Positions 20,653-31,233 of a DNA stretch of 64,000 nucleotides are shown in pieces. The notes below the pieces were generated by a model. That model did no database searches. It worked only from the letters and a program-made list of their open reading frames with translations, and was not told the origin of the DNA. A program made the translations under genes and the position numbers. Numbering within the stretch: position 1 is the first letter of the stretch; each line of letters begins with the position of its first letter. Source of the DNA: Coccinella septempunctata (Eukaryota > Arthropoda > Insecta > Coleoptera > Coccinellidae); the NCBI RefSeq assembly GCF_907165205.1, contig NC_058195.1, positions 20,914,936-20,978,935 on the forward strand. Direction: 5' to 3'.

Positions 20653-21603
20653 CGGATCTCTTTCTTTATACCCATAATTAAGATATATGTGGATGACACC
20701 TTTTTGGTGGTGCCTCGTGACCAGGTTGATGTTGTGCTTGCTACCTTCAATGGTTTTAATGAGAAGTTGCAGTTTACGCTTGAAGAAGAGAGGGATGGTT
20801 CAATTTCTTTTTTGGATACCATTATACACCGAACTGATGAGCAAGTTTTATTAACAAATTGGTATCAGAAACCATACAGTTCAGGGAGAGTATTGAATTT
20901 TCATTCCAACCATTCAATGTCTACAAAAGTGGGCACCGCCGTTAATTTGTTCCTGAAAGTTTTACAGTTGAGTCATCCTTCATTTCACGAAGAAAATATT
21001 AGAAAAGCCACAAGGTATTTATTGAACAATGACTACCCACGTAATTTTATCAATAGAGTAAAGACTAAGTGTTTGACTATGAGAGGCGACTGGTCGGACA
21101 GGGATAATGAACAGGTTTGCAGGTATGCAAGATTCCCACTGGTCAATGGCCTATCCCAACATATTACTGCCCTTTTTGATGATGACAGTTTCAAACTTTC
21201 CTTATACACTGTTAAAAGGGTGGGCAACATATTTTCTAAGTTAAAGGACAAAACCCCGTTTTGGTTGAACTCTGGTGTGGTGTATTCGGTACATTGTGAG
21301 TGTGGACAACAGTATATGAGACAAACAAGACAATATCTTGAGAAGCGTGTTGCACAGCATAAATGGGACTGTAGGTGTGGTGAGAAACAAGAAAAAACTG
21401 CTTTGGCTGTGCATCATTTTTCTACGGGACATTCATTTAAGTTTGATGAAACGGTTATACTGGACTATGAACAAAATTGGTGGAAGAGAAACATTAGTGA
21501 GATGATATTCATGAAAGAAAGTTCAGATTGTGTCAATTTCAAGACAGACGTAAAAAACCTGAGTCAAAATTACACTAATATTATTAGACATATTGTAAGA
21601 TAA
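20650..21603 (+). pseudogene. Penelope-like RT (C-terminal part) plus GIY-YIG domain, plus copy
   Basis: The plus-strand frame starts inside the RT palm (RRRISFFIPIIKIYVDDTF) with the catalytic YVDD intact at 20686-20697. It continues through GSISFLDTIIHR, the thumb and the linker, and finishes with the GIY-YIG-type region and NIIRHIVR. It is uninterrupted but 5' truncated: the first half of the RT is missing. The nuclease motif, YIG in the other copy, is YMR here, so the endonuclease is probably dead. Close similarity to 6391-7482 over the whole shared length shows one family, with lesions that do not coincide. Confidence 0.88.
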
Positions 21604-21977
21604 TTTTGTTGCAAGCGATGAGTATGTTTGTTCTCAAATGTTTGCAACATAAAGATCAAGAAGTATTTTGAGCCATAGATCTGTGTTTGTTCGGAACTGA
21701 TGTTTGTTTTTGTGTTGGTTTGCGTCATCTGGATTTTCTTGAGAGGATGATGGTATTAAATGTGTAGGCGTCAGAATATCTTATTCATCCGAATTTTGGT
21801 TAAATCACGATAAATTTTGAAGATGAGAGTTTTCTGGAACTGTAGATCCACCTTACCTATAAAAATCGTACTTTATTTCAGCCTTGAGAAAAAAAAAAAT
21901 TAATTTCGAAACGTTGGCAAAAGAATAACAGTGTTTTAATAACCTACTGTCTCCACAGCCCACTAAATATAATAGAG
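21604..21977 (+). repeat. Penelope-like 3' tail, right (inverted copy of 5971-6390)
   Basis: Non-coding tail of the plus copy, matching the reverse complement of the left tail apart from a few substitutions, a short deletion and an expanded A-run at about 21891-21900. It contains CGAAACGTTGGC and ends just before the target duplication. Confidence 0.75.
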
Positions 21978-24595
21978 TTTCTACCGGTCACTCACATCGT
22001 CTCATGGAGAAAATGGAAAGTTACCACCAAAGGAAGCCATTGAACAATTCTGGACCGAACAATTATCAAGGAAACCTCAGTTCAATGGAGATACCGGATG
22101 GATTGAAGATGAAAAGTTTTAAGCTATGAAATATGAGCCGATGCAACATGACATGATCACAATTGAAGAAGTAAAATCATCTATCAGAGGACAACTGGAA
22201 AACACCTGAGCCTGATGGATTACAGAACTTCTGGATCAAGAAACTTTGGATCATGCATGACAAATTGACCTCCGCAATAAATGATGACTTCGAAAATCCT
22301 GAAAAAATGCCAATATTCCTTACACATGGCACAACGTACCCGTTACCTAAAAACCAAAGGAATACAGAAGACCCATCCAAAACCGACCAATCACATGTCT
22401 TCCAACGATGTATAAATTAATCACATCGTCCACTTCAAATCGAATTCACAACCATTGTGAAAGGAATAATATCATCGCCATGCAACAGAAAGGATGATGA
22501 ACCAAGGAAAGCCGAGGGTGCAAAGAACAGCTAATAATTGATTCAGTTATCTGCAATCAAGCGTTCTCCAAGCGAAGGAATCTTTACGCTGCGTACATAG
22601 ACTACAAGAAAGCATTCGATTCCATACCTCACGAATGGCTCTTGACCATCTTGAATATTTACAAGGTGGATCCTAATATCGTTATATTCCTGAAAAACGC
22701 CATGTCAACCTGGCGAACTAGTCTTCATATGAAAGCAGCAGATGGCTCCATTACAACAGGACCTATTCCAATAAGACGCGGAATTTTCCAAGGCGATTCG
22801 CTGAGCCCTCTGTGGTTCTGCATGGTCCTGAATCCCTTGTCTCATAGATTAAACTCTACGGACTACGGATTTGCCATCAAAAGCGGCAGTAGAACTATGA
22901 TGAAACTGAATCATCTCCTTTACATGGACGATTTGAAACTCTTCTCATCTACCAAGAGGCAAATGCAACTGATGCTGAAAATGGTGGAAGGATTCTCGGA
23001 AGACATCAAAATGAAGTTTGGAATAGAAAAGTGTCGACTGCTGAACATAACGAGAGGGAAAATGGAAGATGGTACGTTCAAACTCAACGAAGGTGCAGAA
23101 ATTGAAGCATTAAAGGAAGGAGACACATACAAGTATCTGGGCATAAAATAGGCAAGAAAAATCAATCAGAGCCAGATGAAGATTCACCCGAAGATTGAGA
23201 AGGATAATGAGAACGGGCCTTAACAGCAAGAATCTGATAAAAGCTATCAATACCTACGCTTGCTCGGCGCTGAGCTACTCATTCGGTATCATCTCTTGGA
23301 CCACCACCGATTTAGCAGCCTTACAGAGAAAAATAAGGACCATGCTGACTAAACACAATAAACATCACCCCAAAAGCTCAATAGCTGCGGACCGAGCTGC
23401 CACGACATCTTGGGGGTAGAGGAATTGTTGATTTGTTCAACCGTATGACCCAGGAAATTGAAGGACTTCGAAAATATTTACTGAGCAAGGCTACTTCATC
23501 AGAACTCCGTCAAGTAGTTTGTGTTTCTGATACTTCTACACCGTTAAAGCTACAGCAGGACCACTTGGAAACCGTCGAACACTCTGCAGAAAGTAAAATG
23601 CAGAAACTGATTGGCAAACCTTTGCATGGGAGGCACCAGAAAGAGGTCAACCATGATTACGTCGACATATCTGCGTCAAACTACTGGTTGACTTCCGGAA
23701 GGTTGTTTCCTGAGACAGAGGGCTTCATGCTCGCCATCCAGGATCAGGTGATTCGAACGAGGAACTACATGAAATATATCGCCAAAGATGCCTCAGTGGC
23801 GGATGATAGCTGTCGTTATGGCTGTGCGACACATGAAACTATCCAGCACATCACCGGGGGATGTCAGAAGTTCGCGGGCACGGAGTACAAAAATAGACAT
23901 GATGCCGTCGCCAAGATTCTTCACCAAGAATTGGCACTAAAACACCAACTTCTAAGTTCGAAAAAGGTTCCTTATTACAATTACCATCCGGATGCTTTAT
24001 TGGAAAATGAACATCACAAGCTATACTGGGATCGCATGGTTCCCACAGACCGGAAAATAATCCACAATAGACCAGACCTCATATTAATCAATAAGGATGA
24101 GGACAGAGCACTATTCATCGATGTGGCGATTCCAAATAATAACAATCTTCTAGACAGGCACACAGAAAAAATTTCAAAGTACAGAGATCTCGAGGAGCAA
24201 ACCAGAAGACAGTGGAAGCTGAAAGATGTCAAGACCATCCCTATTGTCATATCATCTACAGGCCTCATACCGAAGAAACTACTGGAGAACTTGAGGAAAC
24301 TTCAGCTGGACGAAAATATCTATAGAGTCATGCAGAAGGCGGTACTGCTGGGAACGGCGAGAACTGTACGCAAGTACATGGGAAATTCAGAGGAACACCG
24401 TCTGCTCCGACAGGAAGTGCGGGTGGAGCAGGAATCCAACCTACAGCAGGGAGCTGAGGAGCGACCCGAACCCGATCACCACCACGAGCCCCAAAACATG
24501 GAAAGGGCTCCAACAGAGCTTAATCCTTTTGATATCTGAGATATCTGGGATAAGTGAATTTTCCTATGGAGAGGAGTGTGAAAGCCGCAAGGCTA
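21978..24595 (+). pseudogene. R4/Dong-type LINE: RT and restriction-like endonuclease, decayed
   Basis: Continuation of 5586-5970. First come the FYR...IEQFWTEQLSRK...WIEDEK block and heavily damaged RT N-terminal text. A clean RT part follows at 22642-23151: AAYIDYKKAFDSIPH, RRGIFQGDSLSPLWF, catalytic LLYMDDLKLFSS, FGIEKCRLL, YKYLGIK, ended by TAG. A second frame (23195-23419) gives the thumb. A third (23433-24539) gives the C-terminal domain: a CCHC finger (CRYGCATHETIQHITGGC) and a PD-(D/E)xK nuclease (RPDLILINK...FIDVAIP). A CCHC finger followed by RPD...D is diagnostic of LINEs with a restriction-like endonuclease; the sequence style is that of the R4/Dong clade. At least four frameshifts or stops. 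The 3' end near 24595 is cut against the next remnant. Confidence 0.85.
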
Positions 24596-24596
24596 A

Positions 24597-25560
24597 AGTC
24601 ATTTTGATAAGTTTAATAGTTTTCATGGAAAAGTAAAGGGGAAATTTTTTATTTATTTTTGTCTTAGGAAGTCTCTCCCCGATAATATCATTCACAATTT
24701 GATAAAATACATTCACCCTGTAATCTACATCACCCCGGAGAACATTGAACCAATCTATTGCTTCGAGCATATTATTTATAACATCTTAGTTGGCTTTCTT
24801 GAAGTTGAACATGAATGAGTTTCTTTTGTTTTTTAAATATTCAGTAGTATCAACATTGAAGAGAAATTCTAACGAGGGATGGTGTTCATCCTCTCTCACA
24901 AATGGGTTTTCATTTCTTATCAAATAACATTACCTCTAGCACATAGAACGAGATCAAGTATTTTACCATTTTTATTTAATATATTATTAAATTGTACTAG
25001 CTCCATGGGATAGAACGTATCAATTATACTGGAGGAATGACCATCAACATTAGTTGCAACCAACATATTGTCTTCGCCATTATGACTCACCAGTAGGGCA
25101 GTTGAAATCACCACACATCAACGAAATATTATCCCCGATGATTAACTTATTTGATTCAAGTTTTGAGGTGAATGAAGCAACAGCATGCTCATCACCAGGT
25201 GGAAGATAGACATAGCACAAATACACTTTAACATTGTTTATCCTAACCATAACCCAGACATCTTCCGCTTCACTATTGGAGTTCACCAACACTTCAGGTT
25301 TCAGATTATTTCTAACCGCAACAAACACTCCACCACCCTCCTTCTTGAAAGAAGACGCAGAGCCGCGATCTCTTCGGAAAATTGAATAATGGGTTTCATC
25401 AATTAATTCGGAGTTAACCACTGAATTATTCAGTCATGCTTCTGTTATAAAAATGATGTCATGAAAATACATTATGAGATTCAGTTTGAAGGAACATAGT
25501 TTAGTTCGCAATCCACGAACATTCTGATAGGCAACACACAAAGTCATAAATGCACGTACA
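24597..25560 (-). pseudogene. LINE-C ORF2 endonuclease remnant (CR1/Jockey group)
   Basis: The minus strand starts with MTLCVAYQNVRGLRTKL (first endonuclease motif) near 25547. After a stop comes YSIFRRDRGSASSFKKEGGG, VYLCYVYLPPGDEH and SLMCGDFNCPTGE. Then, in other frames, ILDLVLCARGN and NYDVINNMLEAIDWF appear. The RT is wholly missing: the relic stops at about 24597, where it meets the R4/Dong-type element. At least four lesions. It belongs to the ORF1 remnant just upstream on the same strand. Confidence 0.75.
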
Positions 25561-25628
25561 CCACAGATATTTCATGTTGAAATGATATTTGTTAGGAAGA
25601 GAGACTATGGTGTAATCATCTTCAAATC

Positions 25629-26547
25629 CTATTCACTCATTATGTGTAATATTTTGGAGGTGTCATCTTTCCGTGCAAGGATGCTCCCATTCTGAACCCA
25701 GACGTATTTGAAGTTGTTGTAATGAGCCGCTACTCTAGCATTTTTATACATTATTTTATTCATTGTTGTGAGATGTTCGTTTATGAGGCATCTTGGGGAA
25801 ATATTATCTATCTTGAACCCTTGTTTACCTCCTTTGACAGCACGTTTCAACTCAACAGCTGCTAGAAAGCTCTGCTTCTCGATTATTGATCTGAACTTCA
25901 CAACAATATTTTTGGGTTCATTTTTTAACTTAGTTGGTACTCTAGTTATAAAGTCTAATCCTTCAGGCCGCACCTCGTGATCCATATACGAGCCAATCTC
26001 AGTAATTATTTCAATTAAGTTTTCATCATTTTTGTCCAGAACTTCCGTAATTTCAATATTGTTTTCCCTTGAATGTTGCTCCAACTTGTTCATGCGATAG
26101 TGCAGGCCAGAAATTTCCTTTTTCATTGATTCATTTCCTCTTTTTAGTTGACTTGTAAGTTTAATTGTGTCATCCAATTTCGACAACTTCATTTCAATGT
26201 CGGTTATTTTGCCTGAGCAGAATTCCACCGAAGTCCGAAGTTCTCGCACATTTTTATTCAAGTCCGCAATTATCTTCGTTAGATCCTTGATACCCGCGGC
26301 TCCAATGCAATCGACTTCTGTGTCCACATCATCCGATTCAACAGGTAAATCTGTCCGTCGATCGGCATTTGACGCACAACCAGTTTCCACCGGGAAGTTT
26401 GTTTATCAAAGACAAATGACTCTTTGTCATATCGGAACATCGATTGTTTGCATGAAAAAACTGCTTACATGCACCGCCACATTGCAGACCTGGCGACTTC
26501 TTAGTGAGAGATTTTGTACACTTTCCACAAATTTTCATTTTGATACG
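25629..26547 (-). pseudogene. LINE-C ORF1: PHD-like finger, coiled coil and FP25K-like C-terminal domain
   Basis: The frame begins near 26535-26547 (MKICGKCTKS) with a cysteine cluster (CGKC, CGGAC, CVKC) of PHD type. Around 26350-26390 one frameshift switches reading to 25629-26390, where a coiled coil (DLTKIIADLNKNVRELR, MKKEISGLHYRMNKLEQHSR) leads into a C-terminal domain resembling the FP25K/L1-ORF1p type (FITRVPTKLKNEPKNIVVKF, KIMYKNARVAAHYNNFKYVW). RNA-binding gag-like role inferred. About 70 bases separate it from ORF2. Confidence 0.72.
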
Positions 26548-26569
26548 AATTTGAAGTATTCTCATTTGG

Positions 26570-26926
26570 CGGTATGTGCTGGGGTGAGTTCACGCCATTT
26601 GAAGAATGGCGTGCTCTTGGGGTGATTGTTTCGTCCCACTGCTAGGGTCGGACTCATCAGGTAGGTTAATGAACCCTAGCAGCTACCTACGACAATCGCC
26701 GAAGCAGCGTAGTTTGTGCCTGCTATAAACGCCGGTTACGTCGAGGGTATAGAGTGTTGCGTCGCCGGTGGCGCCATCGTTTGGCGTATGCTGCACCGCA
26801 ATAGACGTATAATCTACCCTGTGATCGCAACCGTCGTGCGCAGTGATGTCATCGTTTGGCTACCCTTGGTACCATCATGGTGAGATGAAGTATTCCTCTA
26901 CCATGGGTACAACTACGCCGCCACAC
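26570..26926. other. G+C-richer non-coding block
   Basis: About 350 bases with no ORF, markedly less AT-rich than the surroundings, with repeated words such as CATCGTTTGGC and TACC(A/C)TGG(T/G)GT-like text. Its place upstream of LINE-C ORF1 on the minus strand makes a LINE 5' UTR the simplest reading. Confidence 0.35.
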
Positions 26927-27049
26927 TCAGCCAAATACGTATATCCACAAAAACTGTTTCGACCCGTATGAAATCTGAAATCTATTCTTCGATATTTTCA
27001 CGGTATATTCACTTATTGCAACACGACCGTCATGTATGATGATCAGATG

Positions 27050-28605
27050 TGAATGGTTCTTATTCATATGACTTCTTCTGCCTATGAGTCGATAAAGTCT
27101 ACTCATTGCGGCTTTTGTTTTATCAACTGCACATTTGATGTGGTTTTTCCATGTAAGTCCTCTGTGAAGCTTCACTCCTAGGTATTTTGCTTCATTTTTC
27201 CATTCAATCTCTTCTTCATCAACTTCAAGGTTTTCTTCCATCCTCAATCTTCTCTTTTGCAGTAGTATTGCTTGAGTCTTTCTTTCATTGATTTGGATTT
27301 TCCATTTGATGCACCATTTGAGTAATTCATCTATGGCTTCCTGCAGTCTCTGGTGTATGATCTCTGGGCGTTGATGTCTGAACGCTATTCCCGTATCATC
27401 TGCGTACAAGGTGGGCATATTTCTAGCATTCTTCGGGATATCATAAACGTATAATATGTGAAGCAGAGGTCCAAGTACTTATCATTGAGGCACTCACGCT
27501 TACAATTGTCTTGTTTGAGAGGTTGCTCCATCTATCTTCACATAAAAGTTTCTATTCCTCTAATAGTTCCTTATAATCTTGCATAGCTTGGTCGAATATC
27601 CTGCCATACTCTATCGAAAGCTCTCTCGATATCCATCAAAATTAATCCTGTGACCTGTTTGGTCGGCATTCCTTCGGTGACGTATTCTATGAGCCGTAGC
27701 AATTGGAGTTCAGTCGAATGTTCTCGTCGAAATCCAAATTGTTCGGGTGGAATTATCTTCAACATTGCTGTTTCCTCATTCAGCCTCTTAGCGATAACCC
27801 TCTCGACGATTTTCCCTAGTGCTGATAGTAGGCTGATTGGTCTATAATTTTGAGGAAATTTCCGTTCCTTTCCAGGCTTGTTGAAAACTATCATTTCTGC
27901 AGTTTTCCATCCTTTTGGATAGTATTCGCTCCTTATCACTCCGTTCGGAATATTCGTCAAGGCTGCATTCCTTTTCTAGGCAATTTCTTCAACATATAAT
28001 TCGTTATCCTATCTTCTCCTGGCGCTTTCCTGTTTTTCAATTTCATTATGATCTCTTTGATCTCTGTTGGTGAAGCCGGTTTTGGAATGATTTCGGTGTC
28101 CGGTGGTTCCATCATCTGTTCGTCGTTTTCCTCCACTTCTTCTTTCAGTTTATTCTGGCTTCTCTCCCAATTGAGTCGGAAAGTGCTTCGGCTTTTTCAA
28201 GTCTCGTATATACCATTCCGTTTGCTCCATGCAGTGGAGGTATAACTGTCCGTTCTCGTCGTAGTCGGAGTCGGAGAAATCTTCACTTGTCCTCGATTGG
28301 TATTTACAATGATCGATATTGCTTCTACTTCTTGACCATTGAATATTTGGTCGAAATGGTGATCCATATTCCTTCTAGCCAGTATACCAACGCCACCTGT
28401 GCTGTAAGGTCTATAATTTCTGTAGATATCGTAATTGGGAAATGCTATCCGAACGTTGGGGTTAAGTCTTGTTTCTTGGAGAGCTATGACATCCGGTCTC
28501 TTCTCTTCAATTAGTTCTTCGAATTCGGGTCTGCGGGCTCTCAGTCCTTCGACGATAAGCGACGATTATGAGATTGTTTTTTATCGTCATATCAGCCATT
28601 AAATA
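27050..28605 (-). pseudogene. Jockey-type LINE ORF2 remnant
   Basis: Reading the minus strand, an endonuclease start (EEKRPDVIALQETRLNPNV, then NYRPYSTGGVGILARR) at 28600-28290 jumps, by an internal deletion near 28230, to NWERSQNKLKEEVEE and NRKAPGEDRITNYML, then to the RT frame at 27571-27960 (KPGKERKFPQNYRPISLLSA, PPEQFGFRREHSTELQL, LMDIERAFDRVWQD). A damaged stretch follows, then LYADDTGIAFRH (27418 downward) and EAKYLGVKLHRGLTWKNH. Homology ends near 27050. Several frameshifts and deletions. Motif wording (GFR.EHST, D.ERAFDRVW) is that of Jockey-clade elements. Confidence 0.8.
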
Positions 28606-29291
28606 TTCTTAATAATTTGCTGCATCTCCTTCTCAATCTCTTTCTCCAGATTCTGCATCATCGTGCTGAGGAGGTTTTTCGTGAACTTATCCAGTTCTTT
28701 AATGATTCCAGCAATTCCTTTCCTGGTTTCGGAATTTTTGACGGTTTTTGCCTTTTCCGTCTTTTTCTATGGTTTCTCCGTCTCTTTGACTGCTTTGGTT
28801 GCAGTTTCCTGGGGTTTCTTCACTTTCTAAGAGTTTTGGGCTGGCTTCGGAGTATTTTGTGTTGGCCTCGAGCTGGTTTGGTTCGATCTTGGCGATCTCT
28901 TGTACTTTTTTGTGACCAATTTCCATTCGCTACATCTCTTGTAGCTGGCTGGATGACCTTGTTTTCCACAAAGGACGCAAGAAGCATTACGTTCGTCGTT
29001 TTCCCTGGTAAGCGTTCACTACTTGGGGCTGTGATTACCGGAGCATGGGTTTGTCCATACCGTTGACAACGATAGCACTGTCCAGGCCCTGCTGTTCTTC
29101 TTTTTGGTTCGACCACACAATTCATGTTCTACAGCCTCTTGATTTCGAAGATGCCCTTATTCTGGGTTTTCACCAGTAGTAAAGGCATTGGCTTCTTAGT
29201 AATCTCCGAGTTCATCCTTATGACCTCGGCATCAACGATTCTTTTATCCTTGAAGTCCTCTGATCGTGGGAATATCTGCATCTATCGGTAG
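28606..29291 (-). pseudogene. Jockey-type ORF1 (gag), downstream part with CCHC knuckles
   Basis: GPGQCYRCQRYGQTHA followed by frameshifted knuckle relics (CVKC..., CVLCGKQGHPAS-like in other frames) and a basic, Lys/Gln-rich tail at 28699-28926. This is the C-terminal half of a Jockey ORF1, a nucleic-acid-binding gag; the N-terminal half lies at 30633-31233, on the other side of the mini-LTR insertion. Confidence 0.7.
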
Positions 29292-29295
29292 GTAT
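29292..29295. repeat. Target duplication GTAT of the mini-LTR element, left copy
   Basis: GTAT at 29292-29295 and again at 30629-30632, directly outside the two 225-bp LTRs. Confidence 0.85.
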
Positions 29296-29520
29296 TGTTA
29301 TGGTTTAAGTTTTCTAAAAATAATTTCGTTTAGTTTGGTGTGTTAGGAAATTTTGGGTAGGCATGGAGACATAAAAAAAAAGATATAGATGGTCAGTTAG
29401 AATATTTTTTTGAGAAAAGTCACTTATTTTATAGTTGAGAATTGAATAGTTGATTTCGTTTATTGTGATAACAAATTAATTTATAATATAAAATAAAAGT
29501 ATAATAATCGGATCGTAACA
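29296..29520 (+). repeat. 5' LTR of the mini LTR element
   Basis: 225 bp, TG...CA ends with a 5-bp terminal inverted repeat (TGTTA/TAACA). It differs from the 3' LTR at about four sites (near the start, mid-part twice and near the end). Confidence 0.9.
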
Positions 29521-29522
29521 AA

Positions 29523-30299
29523 ATGGCGCAATCAACGTGGGGCAAGTTGAGTGATGGAAATACTCCAAATATTGAATCCAGACACAAGAGTCCAGCTGGA
29601 GCACAAGAAAATAATAATTCAAACATATTGGATGTTTTAATGAAGATGAGAGAAGATTTTAAAGAGTTTGCGGAAAGAATTGAAAATAAAATGGAAGAAA
29701 ATTCGAGAGCAATGAAAGTAACAGCAGAAAATTCGGAAGATATAGAAAAAAGATTTGAAAATAGAATGGAAGAAGGTTTCATGAAAATTAATGAAAGAGT
29801 CAATAAAACAGAAGAGAAAATAGATAGGAAAACGGGTATGATGATGAGACAATGTCAGGAAGATTTGGAAACAACAGAAAATAACATTCGAAAGGAGGTG
29901 AGAGAGAAATTAGATATGGATATAAATAAAATTAAAGAGAATATAGACAAACAAAATGAAACATCAGAAGGAGTCATGAACAACGAAAATTCTACGTCAG
30001 GAATAGTCAAGTTATGGTATCAAGAATGGAATTTCAATGGAAAAGTAAAAGAAAAATATACTGTACTGGTGCCATTAATTAGGAATGTTGAGGAATTGGT
30101 AAATCGAGCATTGTCATGGTTCAATGATGAAGAAGGAGCATATATAGGGAAGTGGAATTACACAAGTAACAGAAAATGGGAGAATGTCATCCAAAGAGTG
30201 AGAGAAAAAATGGAATGGATTGGAGAAAATTATTTTAGGAGGAAAAAGAGAAAAAAATGGAGAAATCATGAAAAGTTCAAGAAAAAAGATTTGAGTTAA
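29523..30299 (+). CDS. Coiled-coil protein of the mini LTR element, unknown family
   Basis: The 258-residue ORF starts at the ATG at 29523 (MAQSTWGKLSDG), two bases after the 5' LTR. Residues about 35-155 are a nearly continuous charged helix with heptad character (MREDFKEFAERIENKMEE, RFENRMEEGFMKINERVNK). A less charged C-terminal part has several Trp residues (LWYQEWNFNGKVKEKY, ALSWFNDEEGAYIGKWNY, RKWENVIQRVREKMEWIG) and ends in a strongly basic tail. Long coiled coil, Trp-rich domain and basic tail would suit a gag-like structural protein binding RNA, but I do not recognise the family. No zinc knuckle. The frame is intact. Confidence 0.7.
   Translation: MAQSTWGKLSDGNTPNIESRHKSPAGAQENNNSNILDVLMKMREDFKEFAERIENKMEENSRAMKVTAENSEDIEKRFENRMEEGFMKINERVNKTEEKIDRKTGMMMRQCQEDLETTENNIRKEVREKLDMDINKIKENIDKQNETSEGVMNNENSTSGIVKLWYQEWNFNGKVKEKYTVLVPLIRNVEELVNRALSWFNDEEGAYIGKWNYTSNRKWENVIQRVREKMEWIGENYFRRKKRKKWRNHEKFKKKDLS
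29524..29543 (+). promoter_or_regulatory. Candidate primer-binding site of the mini LTR element, overlapping the start codon
   Basis: TGGCGCAATCAACGTGGGGC begins three bases after the LTR and resembles the tRNA-Lys primer-binding sites of many LTR elements (TGGCGC followed by CAACGTGGGGC), with a short insertion. The ORF's ATG shares bases with it. Confidence 0.55.
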
Positions 30300-30403
30300 T
30301 AATCAATGAATTTTTTATTGTGTAAAATTCAGTTTGTTAAATTTAAAATGTTTATTCCCATAATTTTCAATTTGGGGAATGAATATTTTAATTTTGGGGA
30401 TTT

Positions 30404-30628
30404 TGTTATGATTTAAGTTTTCTAAAAATAATTTCGTTTAGTTTGGTGTGTTAGGAAATTTTGGGTAGGCATGGAGACATAAAAAAAAAGATATAGATGG
30501 TCAGTCAGAATATTTTTTTGAGAAAAGTCACTTATTTTATAGTTGAGAATTGAATAGTTGATTTCGTTGATTGTGATAACAAATTAATTTATAATATAAA
30601 ATAAAAGTATAAAAATCGGATCGTAACA
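30404..30628 (+). repeat. 3' LTR of the mini LTR element
   Basis: 225 bp, partner of 29296-29520. It is preceded by TTTTGGGGATTT (30392-30403) and an earlier TTTGGGGAAT, weak polypurine-tract candidates. Confidence 0.9.
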
Positions 30629-30632
30629 GTAT

Positions 30633-31233
30633 TTCACTACCGCGTAAATCCTTCGGTGATCTTGTGGGGTTTGTGGGACGACCCTAATTCCGTACTTCAC
30701 AGTTGTCGCTTTGCTATAGTTAATGCCGTTTCGCATTAACGCGTTTGAAATTGACGTCCATTCTGACGTACCTCTCAGGGTGACTGTGGGGATTTTTCTT
30801 TTCTCTCCTCCACTGCAGTGGTTTTCTGTGGGGATGGGGTTTCCAAGACTCTTTTTTTGTTCGAGTCTTCATTGGACGAGGAGCTATCTTTTCTCACTCT
30901 TTTGGCGAGTGGGGAAATTTTGTTTTGAGGGGTTTTGACCACCTCCATCTTCTGTTTTTGATCCGGTAAGGTCACTTCTTGGACATTTTTCGAAACAATG
31001 TTCTGTTTGAGTGCTTTGGAGTAAGGAATTTCCTTATTTCCCTCCTGCAACTCGAGCATATCCTTGAGATTTTTAATCTCATCCACTAAGCTAGATACAC
31101 ATTTATCTAGCTCATTCACCCTCGCTTTTAAACTTGCGTTCTCCTCTATCAAAATATCGTGTTCGGACACGACATTAGCGATTTCTAACGTGTCTTCTTC
31201 CATTACGGAATCGCAGTCCGAATTGTCAGACAT
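30633..31233 (-). pseudogene. Jockey-type ORF1 (gag), N-terminal part
   Basis: The minus-strand frame opens with MSDNSDCDSVMEEDTLEI. It has a coiled coil at about residues 25-65 (ENASLKARVNELDKCVSSLV), then a Lys/Ser/Pro-rich low-complexity tail to 30775, and continues frameshifted towards the mini-LTR insertion at 30632. The LTR element split the gene; the downstream knuckle part is at 28606-29291. Confidence 0.7.

Larger units (their letters stand above)
5971..21977. mobile_element. Compound Penelope-like element: two truncated copies head to head, with a 12.8-kb insert
   Basis: Both ends are the 3' tail of the same Penelope-like family, in inverted orientation. The left end (5971-7482) reads on the minus strand and the right end (about 20650-21977) on the plus strand. 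A further minus-strand piece at 20253-20643 is the upstream part of the left copy, split by the insert at 7487-20248. The unit is thus one minus copy and one plus copy joined at a short palindrome near 20643-20652. Such inverted, truncated tandem copies are a known habit of Penelope-like elements. The left tail extends about 35 bases further than the right. A 10-bp duplication flanks the unit. Confidence 0.8.
29296..30628 (+). mobile_element. Mini LTR retrotransposon (1333 bp) with a single ORF
   Basis: Two 225-bp LTRs (29296-29520 and 30404-30628) begin TGTTA and end TAACA. They differ at four positions that I can see, so the insertion is fairly young. A GTAT duplication flanks the unit. The internal part is only 883 bp with one 258-codon ORF and no protease, RT or integrase. 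Mobilisation must come from an autonomous relative. It lies in the ORF1 of the Jockey-type LINE. Confidence 0.9.

Noticed and set aside
28617..29066. 149-codon plus-strand ORF rich in Phe and Leu
   Set aside because: Antisense to the Jockey-type ORF1, whose zinc-knuckle and Lys/Gln-rich reading is recognisable; Phe/Leu richness is the antisense of Lys/Gln/Glu codons.
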